Positions 25,540-34,079 of a stretch of DNA of 46,736 bases are shown here, piece by piece. The notes below the pieces were generated by a model. It ran no database searches and was not told the DNA's origin. It saw only the letters and a list, made by a program, of their open reading frames with translations. The DNA is from an uncultured Woeseiaceae bacterium (GTDB taxonomy: Bacteria > Pseudomonadota > Gammaproteobacteria > Steroidobacterales > Woeseiaceae). The number at the start of each line of letters is the position of its first letter. Position 1 is the first letter of the stretch. The position numbers were made by a program, and so were the translations under genes. Location: assembly GCA_945788625.1 (NCBI GenBank), contig CALZMQ010000027.1, positions 1-46,736 on the forward strand, in the 5' to 3' direction.

Positions 25540-26799
25540 CTATTCGACCGCTACGGGAATATCGAGCTGCTTACGGATCAGCTTCAGGTCTTTTTTCTTC
25601 GGCTGGAATGGATAGCTGGCGATATTGCTGGGTGGCGAATCGCCGTAGGGACGATCGCAGGCGGAGATGTCATCGCGGAACTTGCCGGGACAACCCGAGG
25701 TGCGAAACGCAATGCCCTCGTCGATGACGTCGGACAGCTCGGCGTCCGCGATGCCATAGTGAGTGACCCTGCCCTGGTCGTCGAATCGCATCTGGTCGAC
25801 TCGCACGCCGTGATAGTCGATCAGGTAACGCGCAAGCTGCACGCGACGCCATTGGTCGCGCGGTGTGGCCGGCAGGTGATCCATCAGTGAGCCCTGCTCC
25901 GGGAAGAAACAGAACATGTGGCTGTGACCCCCCAGGTCGACGAGCTCCTGGACCAGCTTGAGCACGTCGAATTCCGTTTCGCCCATGCCCACTATGATGT
26001 GCGCGCCGAATTTTTGCGGGCCGAAAATATCGCGCGCCTCGAGCATGATGTCCCAGTACTTGGACCACTTGTGCGGCGACTGGACGCCTTTGCCGCGTGT
26101 GCGATCGAAAACCTCCGGCGTCGCGGCATCGAGCGCGACCGTGAAAATATCGGCACCGAGGTCCCGGGTACGTTGCACGTCATCACGCGACATCGTCGTC
26201 GGATTCGACAGAATGGACACGGGAATCGCGTCAGGATCGATCTTGTCGGTCCATTGTTCGAGGACCGTGAAGGTATCGGCTTCCGAGCGCGGGTGTGTGA
26301 TCATCGAAATACACATTCGATGAAACGGACTGTTCTCCGGGTCCCTGGCAACGATATCGACGATTTCCGCCATCGGAACGGCCGGCCAGTCGACGCGGAT
26401 GAAATTGCGATCGGCATAGTCGCGATCGGCTTCACGGTGCCTCGCCAGCCCGCAATAGGCGCAATTGGCGCGGCAGCCTTCCGGATACGTTAGCAGCAGG
26501 TTCAGGCAGCGCGTGCATTCGCAGCGATACATGCGACCGCCCATGATGCCCAGCGTGATCGCGGCGGCATTGGACAATTGCACGTAGTCCGGCGACTTCA
26601 TGTGCGGCGCGAGAATGTTGTTGTTTGGCAAGTACACGCCTTCGGGCGGAATGTCGTTAGCCTTGACATGCCTGCCGTTCTTGCGGTCGACCGGCGTCTT
26701 CAGCGGCGCCCGCGGCTCCATCACGTCAAACGGATTGTGATCCAGGCCTGAGTCGGTCTTGCCCGGTGACGGCGTCGTCTTGTGTTCGATACAACTCAT
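25540..26799 (-). CDS. radical-SAM protein, LipS1/LipS2-type lipoyl synthase component
   Basis: 419 residues from ATG 26799. The [4Fe-4S]-SAM motif is Cys109-x3-Cys113-x2-Cys116 (CRANCAYC). A preceding cysteine group CECTRC (93, 95, 98) and a C-terminal SGCPGKFRDD ... ACDRPYGDSPPSN segment could hold the second, sulfur-donating cluster. The overall layout resembles BioB-like enzymes. With the second radical-SAM gene 25 bases upstream it forms the LipS1/LipS2 pair, which inserts sulfur at C6 and C8 of protein-bound octanoate instead of LipA. I cannot tell from sequence alone which of the two is LipS1. The open frame upstream of 26799 is not coding. Confidence 0.85.
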   Translation of the reverse strand: MSCIEHKTTPSPGKTDSGLDHNPFDVMEPRAPLKTPVDRKNGRHVKANDIPPEGVYLPNNNILAPHMKSPDYVQLSNAAAITLGIMGGRMYRCECTRCLNLLLTYPEGCRANCAYCGLARHREADRDYADRNFIRVDWPAVPMAEIVDIVARDPENSPFHRMCISMITHPRSEADTFTVLEQWTDKIDPDAIPVSILSNPTTMSRDDVQRTRDLGADIFTVALDAATPEVFDRTRGKGVQSPHKWSKYWDIMLEARDIFGPQKFGAHIIVGMGETEFDVLKLVQELVDLGGHSHMFCFFPEQGSLMDHLPATPRDQWRRVQLARYLIDYHGVRVDQMRFDDQGRVTHYGIADAELSDVIDEGIAFRTSGCPGKFRDDISACDRPYGDSPPSNIASYPFQPKKKDLKLIRKQLDIPVAVE

Positions 26800-26824
26800 C
26801 GGTTCTGTTTCCGTGTGAGGTTGG

Positions 26825-27862
26825 TCAGGCCGCGAACGAGGGTTGCAGCGTGGTTCTGAGAGTGCCACCCAGCTTGATGGAGCAGCAGGAGTGCGCTTGT
26901 TCGAATGGCCGCCCGATAGTGTGCGCAACGGATACCGCGCCATCAGCGGGAAACGCGATTCCGTCGAGTCCCGCCATGATCGCATAGGCGTCCGTCACGC
27001 GTTTGTGCATACCGGGTGGCCGGGCGCAGCCGAGCAAGACCTGCTTATCCGGCAAGCGCTCCCGAGCCGTGAGAAAAATACGGCCAACTTCGGTCGTATC
27101 CGGCGTTACGAACGTGCCCGGTTTGGCGTAGAACGGCATGATTACGACCAGCACCAGCGCCGTAACGTCATGCCGGCTGACAATATCAAGTGCGTTCGCC
27201 TCGCCGAGAATACGTCCATAGTGCAAGCCGATGACGATATGCGGCGTGACCTCCATTGACGTACTGCATAATGCTGCCAGCGTCATTTCGAAATCGTCGA
27301 CGGAACGATCCAGCTTGTAAACGTCCCGTATTGTCTCGCGGGCGCCGATGACGTCCATCATCACGGTGTCGACGCCCGCAGATTCCATCGCCTTTGCACG
27401 ACATTCGTCAAGCAATGCGCTGTGTATGGCGATCTTAAGGTCGGGGTAGTCCCGTTTCAGTTGCTCGACCACCGACAGGTAGCGCCCGTAGGGAATCTCG
27501 TTGCGCTTGTTGGACCCGCCCGACAGCAGAAACCCGTTCAGTTGTTGCGTCTCAATGAGGTGCCGGACTTTCCGGTCGAGCATGGCGGGATTGGTCGCCG
27601 GGATCATCGGCTCAAGGATTTTCTTCTGGCAATGATCGCAGTTCAGGCCGCATGCACCCGCTGTTATCGAAAAAGCGGGGAAGCTGTTCTTGTTGCAGCC
27701 ACTCAGCTCCGTACTCGAGTATTCCTTGAACGTTGGCGTGGAGAAACGCACGGGCCGCGGAGCTTGTCCAGCCGCCCGGCGCTCGAGTCGTTCGACCAGG
27801 TCCATGTCGAATTCAGCGTCTTCGAGGTCTTCGATACCCGCCAGTTCATCAAGCCATGCCAT
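26825..27862 (-). CDS. radical-SAM protein, second LipS1/LipS2-type lipoyl synthase component
   Basis: 345 residues. The SAM cluster motif is Cys71-x3-Cys75-x2-Cys78 (CGLNCDHC). Cys56 (ELSGCNKNS) and C-terminal cysteines (LLGCARPPG, HSCCSIKLGG) may hold an auxiliary cluster. Substrate-binding blocks LSGGSNKRNEIPYGR and ALVLVVIMPFYAKPGT are visible. Together with the gene at 25540 it should make lipoyl groups on LbpA; no LipA-type synthase is in the window. ATG 27862 lies 14 bases inside the end of the HDAC-family gene in another frame, so translation of the two is coupled. Confidence 0.85.
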   Translation of the reverse strand: MAWLDELAGIEDLEDAEFDMDLVERLERRAAGQAPRPVRFSTPTFKEYSSTELSGCNKNSFPAFSITAGACGLNCDHCQKKILEPMIPATNPAMLDRKVRHLIETQQLNGFLLSGGSNKRNEIPYGRYLSVVEQLKRDYPDLKIAIHSALLDECRAKAMESAGVDTVMMDVIGARETIRDVYKLDRSVDDFEMTLAALCSTSMEVTPHIVIGLHYGRILGEANALDIVSRHDVTALVLVVIMPFYAKPGTFVTPDTTEVGRIFLTARERLPDKQVLLGCARPPGMHKRVTDAYAIMAGLDGIAFPADGAVSVAHTIGRPFEQAHSCCSIKLGGTLRTTLQPSFAA

Positions 27863-29054
27863 GCCTTGTCCTTTGCATCTGTGCGTCGAATTCCGCCACC
27901 AGCGACTTTATCTCGTCGCGCACCGCGCCGGGATACGGAGAATCCGCCATTGTCGTATGCCACGATTCGCAGACGTCTTCCTCGTCGATCAGGTCGCATT
28001 CCATGCGGCGCATGAATTCGACGGCGGCATCGGGCAGTATCTCGGGAAGCTGGTGGCCGCTGATTCGGCCCCACATACCTGCCCAATATCGCGTGACCGT
28101 CCACGGATTGTAACCGCCTCCGCCCAGTATGATTATAGGCGGGCCCAGCTCGATAAGCTGCATGACCGTGTCCCACAGCGCAACGTTCGAAAGGCGCATG
28201 TTCGATAGCGGATCGCCGTCGAGACAGTCCGCACCGCAACAAACGACGAGTGCGTCGACCTCTGTCGTTTCCGCGAGCGGCAAGACCGCATTCTGAACGA
28301 TGTAGTCGAGTTCGCTGTCATTGAGCGCCCTGGGCACACAGAAATTGAAGGCTCCCGCATCGGGGTGAGAGTGCGTGCCGCTGAACGGCCAGCGCTTTTC
28401 CTCGTGGATCGAGACCGTCGTGACCCGGTCCTCCTCGTAGAAGGCGTCCTCGACCCCGTCCCCGTGGTGGGCGTCGAGATCGATGTACATGACGCGTTCC
28501 CTACCCTGCTTGAGGAAGGTCATGATGGCAAACACCGGGTCGTTCAGGTAACAGAAGCCGCTGGCGCGATCCGGCCGCCCATGATGCGTACCGCCCGACG
28601 GGTGAAACACCACGTGACCTTCGGACGCCAGCTCGGCCGACAGGATCGAACCGCCGACGGTCATGGAGGCACGCTCGAACAATCCCGGGAACATCGGGTT
28701 TTCGAACGTACCCACCTGGTATCGCTCACGCACATCGGGTTCGACTTTGCCTGTGGAGTTTGCGTATTGCAGGGCCTTGACGTAGGCGCGATGATGAAAT
28801 TCGACCAGCTGATCGACCGACGCCGGCTCGCTTTCACGAAAATCCTGCTCGGTCAGCCAGCCGAGCATCTTGAGGAGATCGACGACCGCTGCATGACGGA
28901 CAATATTGAGCGGGTGATTGAAGCCGAACGCCGGCTTGCGGTAAATGTCACTGCCGACAAACAAGGGTCTGGGTCGCTCGGTCCCTGTCGCTCGCCGCGC
29001 CTGGATTGCGTCCGTGCTGTTTCTGCCAATGTTTTCAGACGCTGATATTTGCAC
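27849..29054 (-). CDS. histone-deacetylase-family lysine deacylase (AcuC-like)
   Basis: 401 residues. The zinc-dependent class I HDAC active site is complete: the His157-His158 pair (SGGTHHGRP), Asp194 and His196 (IDLDAHHGDG), Asp281 (LDGDPL) as third metal ligand and Tyr315 in GGGGYN. Bacterial relatives deacetylate acetyl-CoA synthetase or polyamines. This gene heads the lipoate-assembly operon and overlaps the first radical-SAM gene by 14 bases, which suggests a role with acylated LbpA, for example removing octanoyl or wrong acyl groups. That role is inferred. The GTG start at 29054 is less certain than the domain. Confidence 0.88.
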   Translation of the reverse strand: MQISASENIGRNSTDAIQARRATGTERPRPLFVGSDIYRKPAFGFNHPLNIVRHAAVVDLLKMLGWLTEQDFRESEPASVDQLVEFHHRAYVKALQYANSTGKVEPDVRERYQVGTFENPMFPGLFERASMTVGGSILSAELASEGHVVFHPSGGTHHGRPDRASGFCYLNDPVFAIMTFLKQGRERVMYIDLDAHHGDGVEDAFYEEDRVTTVSIHEEKRWPFSGTHSHPDAGAFNFCVPRALNDSELDYIVQNAVLPLAETTEVDALVVCCGADCLDGDPLSNMRLSNVALWDTVMQLIELGPPIIILGGGGYNPWTVTRYWAGMWGRISGHQLPEILPDAAVEFMRRMECDLIDEEDVCESWHTTMADSPYPGAVRDEIKSLVAEFDAQMQRTRHGMA

Positions 29055-29082
29055 GCACTCGGGACCCGACCTGGTATAGAAA

Positions 29083-29130
29083 GAGAATATTATATTTCCC
29101 TAATAAAGACAATTCTGATAGTCTAATATG
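29083..29130. promoter_or_regulatory. divergent promoter region with AT-rich operator-like sequence
   Basis: This lies between the HDAC/lipoate operon (minus) and dsrE2 (plus). GAGAATATT at 29083-29091 and CTAAT at 29100-29104 are spaced exactly as in the aprM promoter (33966-33974 and 33983-33987). A second element, ATAGTCTAATATGC, follows at about 29118-29131. It is a candidate regulator site shared between sulfur-oxidation promoters; the identity of the regulator is inferred. Confidence 0.45.
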
Positions 29131-29187
29131 CGTTTTGCTGCGCGTATGAACTTCCTGCGCAGCTTCCTGGAAAGAGAGGAACCGAAA

Positions 29188-29676
29188 ATGTCCGCTGAAG
29201 AGAAAAGCATGTCAATCATAGTGACCAAAGGGTCCCTGGACTGGGCGTATCCGCCTTTCATCCTCGCGACCACGGCCGCTGCAATGGGCCTGCCAGTCAC
29301 GATGTTCTTTACTTTTTACGGTCTGCCGTTGTTGCTCAAGGATCTCAACCTGCAGTTGACCGCGGCCGGAAACCCGGCGATGAAAATGCCGATGATGGGC
29401 GCGCACATGGGCCTGCCGAACCTGCTCACCGCCATCCCGGGCGTCGACGCGGCCTGTACCAAGATGATGAAAAACCTGATGAGCAAGAAAGGCGTTGCCT
29501 CGATCGAGGATTTGCGAGAACTGGCGGTCGAAGCGGAAGTTCGCCTGATTGCCTGCCAGATGACGATGGACCTGTTTGAGTACACACTTGACGATATGAT
29601 AGAAGGACCGGAACTCGGCGGCGCCGCAACCTACATTGAAGTCGCCACACAATCCGACATCAACCTGTTCATTTAA
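29188..29676 (+). CDS. dsrE2: DsrE2-type membrane-associated sulfurtransferase
   Basis: 162 residues from ATG 29188, which has AGAGAGGA 8 bases upstream; the earlier ATG at 29128 lacks one. The protein belongs to the DsrE/F/H-like DsrE2 family. It opens with SIIVTKGSLDWAYPPF, has a hydrophobic stretch TTAAAMGLPVTMFFTFYG that can anchor it to the membrane, and carries cysteines in DAACTKMMK and in RLIACQMTMDLFEY, the latter being the conserved persulfide site. DsrE2 proteins exchange sulfane sulfur with TusA. It is followed after 35 bases by tusA and is divergent from the lipoate operon, so it should supply the sHdr system. Confidence 0.9.
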   Translation: MSAEEKSMSIIVTKGSLDWAYPPFILATTAAAMGLPVTMFFTFYGLPLLLKDLNLQLTAAGNPAMKMPMMGAHMGLPNLLTAIPGVDAACTKMMKNLMSKKGVASIEDLRELAVEAEVRLIACQMTMDLFEYTLDDMIEGPELGGAATYIEVATQSDINLFI

Positions 29677-29711
29677 TCTGCTCTGGCAGAGCAAACACGG
29701 AGTTTCAAGAA

Positions 29712-29942
29712 ATGGCTGACCATACTCTCGACGCGAAAGGCCTCAATTGCCCGCTGCCGATCCTGAAGGCGAGAAAAGCCCTGAAAGACGTTCCTGCCGA
29801 GGGGATACTCGAGATCCTGGCGACCGATCCGGGGTCGGTGGCCGATTTCGAGGCCTTCTGCCGCCAGACGGGCCACGAGCTTGTCGAACACTCAGAAGAA
29901 GGCGGTACTTACAGGTTCCTGATCAAAAAGGCCGCTGCATAG
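29712..29942 (+). CDS. tusA: sulfur carrier protein TusA
   Basis: 76 residues, the full length of the family. The active-site signature CPLPILKARKAL carries the persulfide cysteine (residue 13). A second cysteine at about residue 60 (AFCRQTGH) is less conserved. TusA shuttles sulfane sulfur in the cytoplasm; in sulfur oxidisers it links rhodaneses and DsrE proteins to the sHdr or rDsr enzymes. It forms a two-gene unit with dsrE2 and is closed by a strong intrinsic terminator. Confidence 0.95.
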   Translation: MADHTLDAKGLNCPLPILKARKALKDVPAEGILEILATDPGSVADFEAFCRQTGHELVEHSEEGGTYRFLIKKAAA

Positions 29943-29951
29943 AATAACAAC

Positions 29952-29983
29952 GGGCGCGCAAACACTGATCGGCGCGCCCTTTT
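29952..29983 (+). terminator. intrinsic terminator of dsrE2-tusA
   Basis: An 8-base GC stem, GGGCGCGC at 29952-29959 pairing with GCGCGCCC at 29972-29979, is followed directly by TTTT. This is a classical rho-independent terminator 10 bases after the tusA stop. Confidence 0.9.
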
Positions 29984-30050
29984 CCCTGTCACGCCCGAAC
30001 AGGCTTCAGTCCGCTATAAGCAACCGATGCTCGGCTTCCCAGGGGCAAAT

Positions 30051-30818
30051 TTATGATGCTTCAGCGTCAGCCACCCTTGGCCGGCTGACGAGACCGCTTG
30101 CGCGGGATACGCGGTGTAGCAAGTAGATGGGGCGCCCTCGCGCTTTGGTCTCGTCGATACCTTTGCGAACGTCAACGGCGACACTCGGCATGATGCGCGC
30201 TTGCGTTGCTCCCCACTCGCGTTCGACAGGCCAGTGCACATGCCCGCAGAGCATGCCGACGACCTGTGGATGCCGCTCCACGATGTGTTCCAGCGCTTCT
30301 GCCTCTTCGGGCTTGCGGTAGCCACCGACGTAATGATCGCCGACATCGAAAGGTGGATGGTGAATGAACAACAGCGTTTGCCGGTCAGGCTGTGCTCGAA
30401 GCATCTTGTCGAGCCAGGCCTGGCGTATTTCGCAAAAGCGGCCCTTGCGTTCGCCAGTCAATGTCGAGTCGATGCCGACGAGGCGTGTGTCGTAATCCTC
30501 GATCGCGTAGTGCAGGAACTCACCGCTCGCCGGTAGATAGCTGTAGTCGCTGAACGCGGTGCGCATTTCGTTTTTGGCGTCGCGATTGCCCGGCACAAGA
30601 TAGAGCGGTGCCTCGAGCGGCGCCAACAATTCACGCAGTCGCGCGTACTCTTCCGGCTGACCGTGCTGCACCGTATCGCCGGTGAATATCACCGCATCGG
30701 GTTGTTGGCGGTTTATATCTGCGACACACCGCCGCAAGCAATCAGCCCGCAGACTTGCTGCGGGCTGATCCGACTCGGGCGACAGTAAGTGGGTATCGCT
30801 GATCTGCGCAACTAGCAC
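30051..30818 (-). CDS. calcineurin-like metallophosphoesterase (CpdA-like)
   Basis: 255 residues with all five motifs of the class III cyclic-nucleotide phosphodiesterase family: SDTH (near residue 8), GDTVQHG, GNRD, HHPP and GHVH. They bind two metal ions. E. coli CpdA hydrolyses cAMP; other relatives act on other phosphodiesters. The GTG start at 30818 follows the aprA stop by 9 bases with AAAAGGT upstream, so it appears to be the last gene of the aprM-B-A operon. That position hints at a substrate connected with APS or AMP turnover, which is inference. Confidence 0.85.
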   Translation of the reverse strand: MLVAQISDTHLLSPESDQPAASLRADCLRRCVADINRQQPDAVIFTGDTVQHGQPEEYARLRELLAPLEAPLYLVPGNRDAKNEMRTAFSDYSYLPASGEFLHYAIEDYDTRLVGIDSTLTGERKGRFCEIRQAWLDKMLRAQPDRQTLLFIHHPPFDVGDHYVGGYRKPEEAEALEHIVERHPQVVGMLCGHVHWPVEREWGATQARIMPSVAVDVRKGIDETKARGRPIYLLHRVSRASGLVSRPRVADAEAS

Positions 30819-30827
30819 TACCTTTTC

Positions 30828-32672
30828 TCAGTCGACAATATGATAGACCGGCGCTTTCTCGAGTTCCCATTCGCCAGTGTTCTTGTCGTACTGAGACAGG
30901 GTGAAGCAGTGCCAGTCATTGTCATCGAGCTTCATATGGTCACCGCGGTAGTAGTAACCCGGCCAGCGCGTTTCCTTGCGGAACATGGTGTGGTGCGTGA
31001 CCGACTCGGAAGCGCGCAGGCGGTGCTGAAGCTCCCACGCCCTTTGCAGCTGATGCAGGTCCTCGGCGCCCAGATGCTCGAGGTCCTCTTTCAACGTGCC
31101 CAGCAACTCCAGTCCACGCGTCAGCAGCGGCTCGTTGGTCATGTAGTGCGAACCGATGCCGCCGACATATTCGTCCATAATCTTCTCGAGTCGCTGCAGG
31201 CCCTGAATGGGCAGGATGTAGCTTGGCGATACCGTGCCCCCGACGATTTCGTTGCGGCCGATCTCGTAGTTCTCCAATGGCTTGAACACTTTCTTTTTCA
31301 GGCTCTGGTAGTCGTCCTCACTGACCTGCGGCGCGTCCTTTCCCATGTCCTTGATGTAATTGACCGCTGCCTTGGCGGCAATCCGGCCTTCTGTATACGA
31401 ACCGGATGAGAACTTGTGGGCGGTGCCGCCGATCGTGTCACCAGCGCCAAACAGGCCGTCGACCGTCATCATGCGGTTGTAGCCCCACTGGTACTCGTCG
31501 GGCGCATAGTCTTCGGGACCGCTTGCCCAGGCGCCCGAACACGTGGCGTGAGAACCCATCACGTAGGGCTCGGACGTCGTCAGCTCGGGATTGGTGTGCT
31601 TCGGATCAATGTCCTGGGATGCCCAGACGACGGCCTGGCCGATCGTCATGCCAAGGAAGTTCTCCCAACCGACGGTTTCCTTGTGCGGATCCTGGAAAGC
31701 CTCCTTCGTCACCATGCGAATGGGCCCGCGTCCCGCCTTCATCTCTTCGAGGAATGCATGGTTTCGCAGGCAGGTCGGCACCGGATGCCTGTCGACGTAG
31801 TCTCCGACGAGTGCTTTCGTGTTCTCGTACCAGGTGGACTCGTACTCCTCGCCGTAGGCGTTTTCGGTGTAAGTCTTGAGATGCAGGAAGTAGGCACCGA
31901 CCGGTCCGTAGCCGTCCTTGAAACGGGTCAGAACGATGCGGTTCTCCATCTGTGTCATCTTGGCACCGACTTCAATCGGCAATGCATACGCAGAAGCGCT
32001 GCTCCACGGGGCATACCACGTCCGTCCCATGCCCTCGCCGACCGCGCGCGGCTTGTAAATATGCGATGCACCACCGGCAGCCACGATCACGGCCTTGGCT
32101 CGGAAAACGTAAAAGTCACCGGTACGCACATTGAAGCCCACAGCACCCGCGACCCGGTTCTCCTTCGTCTTGTCCATCAGCAGATGAGTCACCATGATGC
32201 GGTTGTAGACCTCGGTCGCGGCCTTGCGCGCGGCTTCGGCAACAATCGGCTTGTAGCTTTCGCCGTGGATCATTATCTGCCACTTGCCCTCGCGCAGGTA
32301 GCGACCGGTCTCCGGGTCGCGCATCATCGGCAAGCCCCACTCCTCGAACTTGTGCACACTGGAGTCGACGTGGCGTGCGATGTCATAGCCGAGGTCTTCG
32401 CGTACGAGACCCATGAGGTCGTTACGCGCGTAGCGAACGTGGTCCTCGGGCTGATTTTCGTCCCATTGCATGCCCATATAGCAGTTGATGGCATACAGGC
32501 CCTGGGCTACAGCGCCGCTGCGCTCGATGTTGGCCTTTTCGACACAGACGATCTTGAGGTCGCGACCCCAGTGCCGTGCTTCGTAGGTGGCGCCGCAACC
32601 AGCCATGCCACCGCCAATGACGAGGACGTCGGAATCTACAAAATGCGTTTTGGTACGTGAGAACAGGCCCAT
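30828..32672 (-). CDS. aprA: adenylylsulfate reductase, alpha subunit
   Basis: 614 residues, normal for the family. The FAD-binding N-terminus is LVIGGGMAGCGATYEARHW with the family-specific EKANIERSGAVAQGLYAINCY, and further AprA blocks such as GRTWYAPWSSASAYALP and HATCSGAWASGPED are present. In sulfur oxidisers it runs in reverse, condensing sulfite and AMP to adenylylsulfate in the cytoplasm and passing electrons to AprB. The start overlaps the aprB stop (TAATG). No frameshift or loss of motif is visible. Confidence 0.96.
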   Translation of the reverse strand: MGLFSRTKTHFVDSDVLVIGGGMAGCGATYEARHWGRDLKIVCVEKANIERSGAVAQGLYAINCYMGMQWDENQPEDHVRYARNDLMGLVREDLGYDIARHVDSSVHKFEEWGLPMMRDPETGRYLREGKWQIMIHGESYKPIVAEAARKAATEVYNRIMVTHLLMDKTKENRVAGAVGFNVRTGDFYVFRAKAVIVAAGGASHIYKPRAVGEGMGRTWYAPWSSASAYALPIEVGAKMTQMENRIVLTRFKDGYGPVGAYFLHLKTYTENAYGEEYESTWYENTKALVGDYVDRHPVPTCLRNHAFLEEMKAGRGPIRMVTKEAFQDPHKETVGWENFLGMTIGQAVVWASQDIDPKHTNPELTTSEPYVMGSHATCSGAWASGPEDYAPDEYQWGYNRMMTVDGLFGAGDTIGGTAHKFSSGSYTEGRIAAKAAVNYIKDMGKDAPQVSEDDYQSLKKKVFKPLENYEIGRNEIVGGTVSPSYILPIQGLQRLEKIMDEYVGGIGSHYMTNEPLLTRGLELLGTLKEDLEHLGAEDLHQLQRAWELQHRLRASESVTHHTMFRKETRWPGYYYRGDHMKLDDNDWHCFTLSQYDKNTGEWELEKAPVYHIVD

Positions 32673-33136
32673 TAGACCACTCCCTTCTTGAGTTGGTCCG
32701 GAGTCAATGCTGGCAATCCGCCTTTTATATTCAATGCATCCGGTTCGTGAGCAAGCTCCTGGCTCTTGAAGTCATCTTCGCTCGGCGGCGGCAATTCCGC
32801 GGGTGATGGAATCGTTCCCCAATCCGTTGTCCGTATCGGCGAAACGAAGTTTTTTTCATGGCCGTTCCTGAACTTGACCTTCCAGGAGATCGTGCCTTTT
32901 TCGGGCTCACGCAACACGCGTACGCTGTGGCCGAGTGGCGCGAAATCGGCGTAGCCGCGTGCGTCGATCGCATTCTGCGGGCAGGCTTTCACACAGGAAT
33001 AGCACTCCCAGCACATGTTCGGCTCGATATTGATCGCGCGACGATAAGTCTTGTCGATGTGCATGATGTCGGAAGGGCAGATATCGACGCAGTGTCCACA
33101 GCCGTCGCAACGAGTCATATATACGAAAGTAGGCAT
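32672..33136 (-). CDS. aprB: adenylylsulfate reductase, beta subunit
   Basis: 154 residues, standard length. Two [4Fe-4S] motifs are complete: Cys10, 13, 16, 20 (CDGCGHCVDIC) and Cys42, 45, 48, 52 (CWECYSCVKAC). A C-terminal tail wraps around AprA in known structures. It carries electrons from the AprA flavin to the membrane protein AprM. It starts 14 bases after aprM with a good AAGGAC ribosome site and overlaps aprA by one base. Confidence 0.96.
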   Translation of the reverse strand: MPTFVYMTRCDGCGHCVDICPSDIMHIDKTYRRAINIEPNMCWECYSCVKACPQNAIDARGYADFAPLGHSVRVLREPEKGTISWKVKFRNGHEKNFVSPIRTTDWGTIPSPAELPPPSEDDFKSQELAHEPDALNIKGGLPALTPDQLKKGVV

Positions 33137-33150
33137 GTGTTCCGTCCTTC

Positions 33151-33933
33151 TCAGTAGTTACGCGACGAATGGCTGACTTTGCTGAATTTCTCAGGCTCAT
33201 CCGCAGGTGCCGGCAAATTCGATCTCGTGCCATTGGCCACCGACAGGCGTTTCTCGAACGCCGCGGCGGGCTTGAAGAACATGTGTGCGAACTTGGACCA
33301 GGGCACTAACCCAAACAGGGCCGTGGTGAAGACGACATGCATCCAGAACGCGAGCATGGTCCAGTCATGACCCTGCGCCTGCAGGTATCCCCAGACCAGT
33401 GCGAATGTCGCGCTGCCGAGCAGCGAAAGTACGAACAGGTCCGCTTTCATGAGGCGAAACGGCGAGCTGCCCTCGGCGGCGACGTCAACACGAATGAAGA
33501 ACCAGAACCAGTATCCGCCAACGCAGACCATCGCTGCGCCGAGCCACCACAGTTGCGGCCAGATTGCAGGGGTCGCTACGTCGCTGGCCGGATATCGAAA
33601 AACCATCACTACGGTCGCAAGGGCGAAGAAAACGAAGCCGTACATGCCCAGGAGATGAGCGATGCGGCGCTTCATGTTGCAGAATTCGCCCGAGGCCGCG
33701 ACGTCGACAACCGCGGTCCTGATCGCAATGGAGATCAGCTCTCCGCCACCGACCTTCGTTCCTGCTGCCCTGGACTTCTTCATATTGGCGCGGAAATACG
33801 TGGCGCTTTTCTTATGCAGGACGTCGTAAATCGTGCCGACCGCGACCAGGATGATCATGACAATAATGTACGTTTGCATGATAGAGGGTGCTATCGACGC
33901 CGAAAGCTCGGCGAAAGGATTGCTCGTGAACAT
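33151..33933 (-). CDS. aprM: membrane anchor of APS reductase, AprM
   Basis: 260 residues with about five transmembrane segments, at 18-36, 90-112, 120-145, 165-185 and 195-215. Conserved histidines in RIAHLLGMYG and FWMHVVF could bind heme, and the C-terminal tail is soluble. Its position directly in front of aprBA identifies it as AprM, which replaces QmoABC in many sulfur oxidisers as the link between APS reductase and the quinone pool. The ATG at 33933 has a strong GGGGAGAA ribosome site. The upstream 146 bases hold an operator-like sequence and nested palindromes. Confidence 0.9.
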   Translation of the reverse strand: MFTSNPFAELSASIAPSIMQTYIIVMIILVAVGTIYDVLHKKSATYFRANMKKSRAAGTKVGGGELISIAIRTAVVDVAASGEFCNMKRRIAHLLGMYGFVFFALATVVMVFRYPASDVATPAIWPQLWWLGAAMVCVGGYWFWFFIRVDVAAEGSSPFRLMKADLFVLSLLGSATFALVWGYLQAQGHDWTMLAFWMHVVFTTALFGLVPWSKFAHMFFKPAAAFEKRLSVANGTRSNLPAPADEPEKFSKVSHSSRNY

Positions 33934-33965
33934 TACTTCTCCCCAATGAGGGTCCCGGCGATAGT

Positions 33966-33987
33966 GAGAATATTCTGTTTTTCTAAT
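33966..33987 (-). promoter_or_regulatory. operator-like AT-rich element upstream of aprM
   Basis: GAGAATATT (33966-33974) and CTAAT (33983-33987) repeat, with identical spacing, the arrangement at 29083-29104 before dsrE2. GAATATTC inside it is a perfect palindrome. It lies about 35-55 bases upstream of the aprM start, at a promoter position. Confidence 0.45.
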
Positions 33988-34010
33988 TTTCCTCAGACAG
34001 GTTGTAAATC

Positions 34011-34074
34011 GTCAGGAGTCGTCCTGTCAATCAGAATGAATACTGACAGAGGCGGTCACGACAATCCTCCTGAC
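34011..34074. other. nested inverted repeats between sat and aprM
   Basis: An outer 8-base pair of arms, GTCAGGAG at 34011-34018 and CTCCTGAC at 34067-34074, encloses an inner pair, CTGTCA at 34024-34029 and TGACAG at 34044-34049. In RNA from the minus strand this would fold just after the sat stop (34080). It has no U-tract, so it may be a mRNA 3'-end structure, an attenuator before aprM or a protein-binding cruciform. Confidence 0.5.
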
Positions 34075-34079
34075 CCCTT

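Noticed and set aside
31416..32660. Plus-strand 414-codon open frame
   Set aside because: It is antisense to aprA, which has full-length family identity; no start signal or domain is present on the plus strand.
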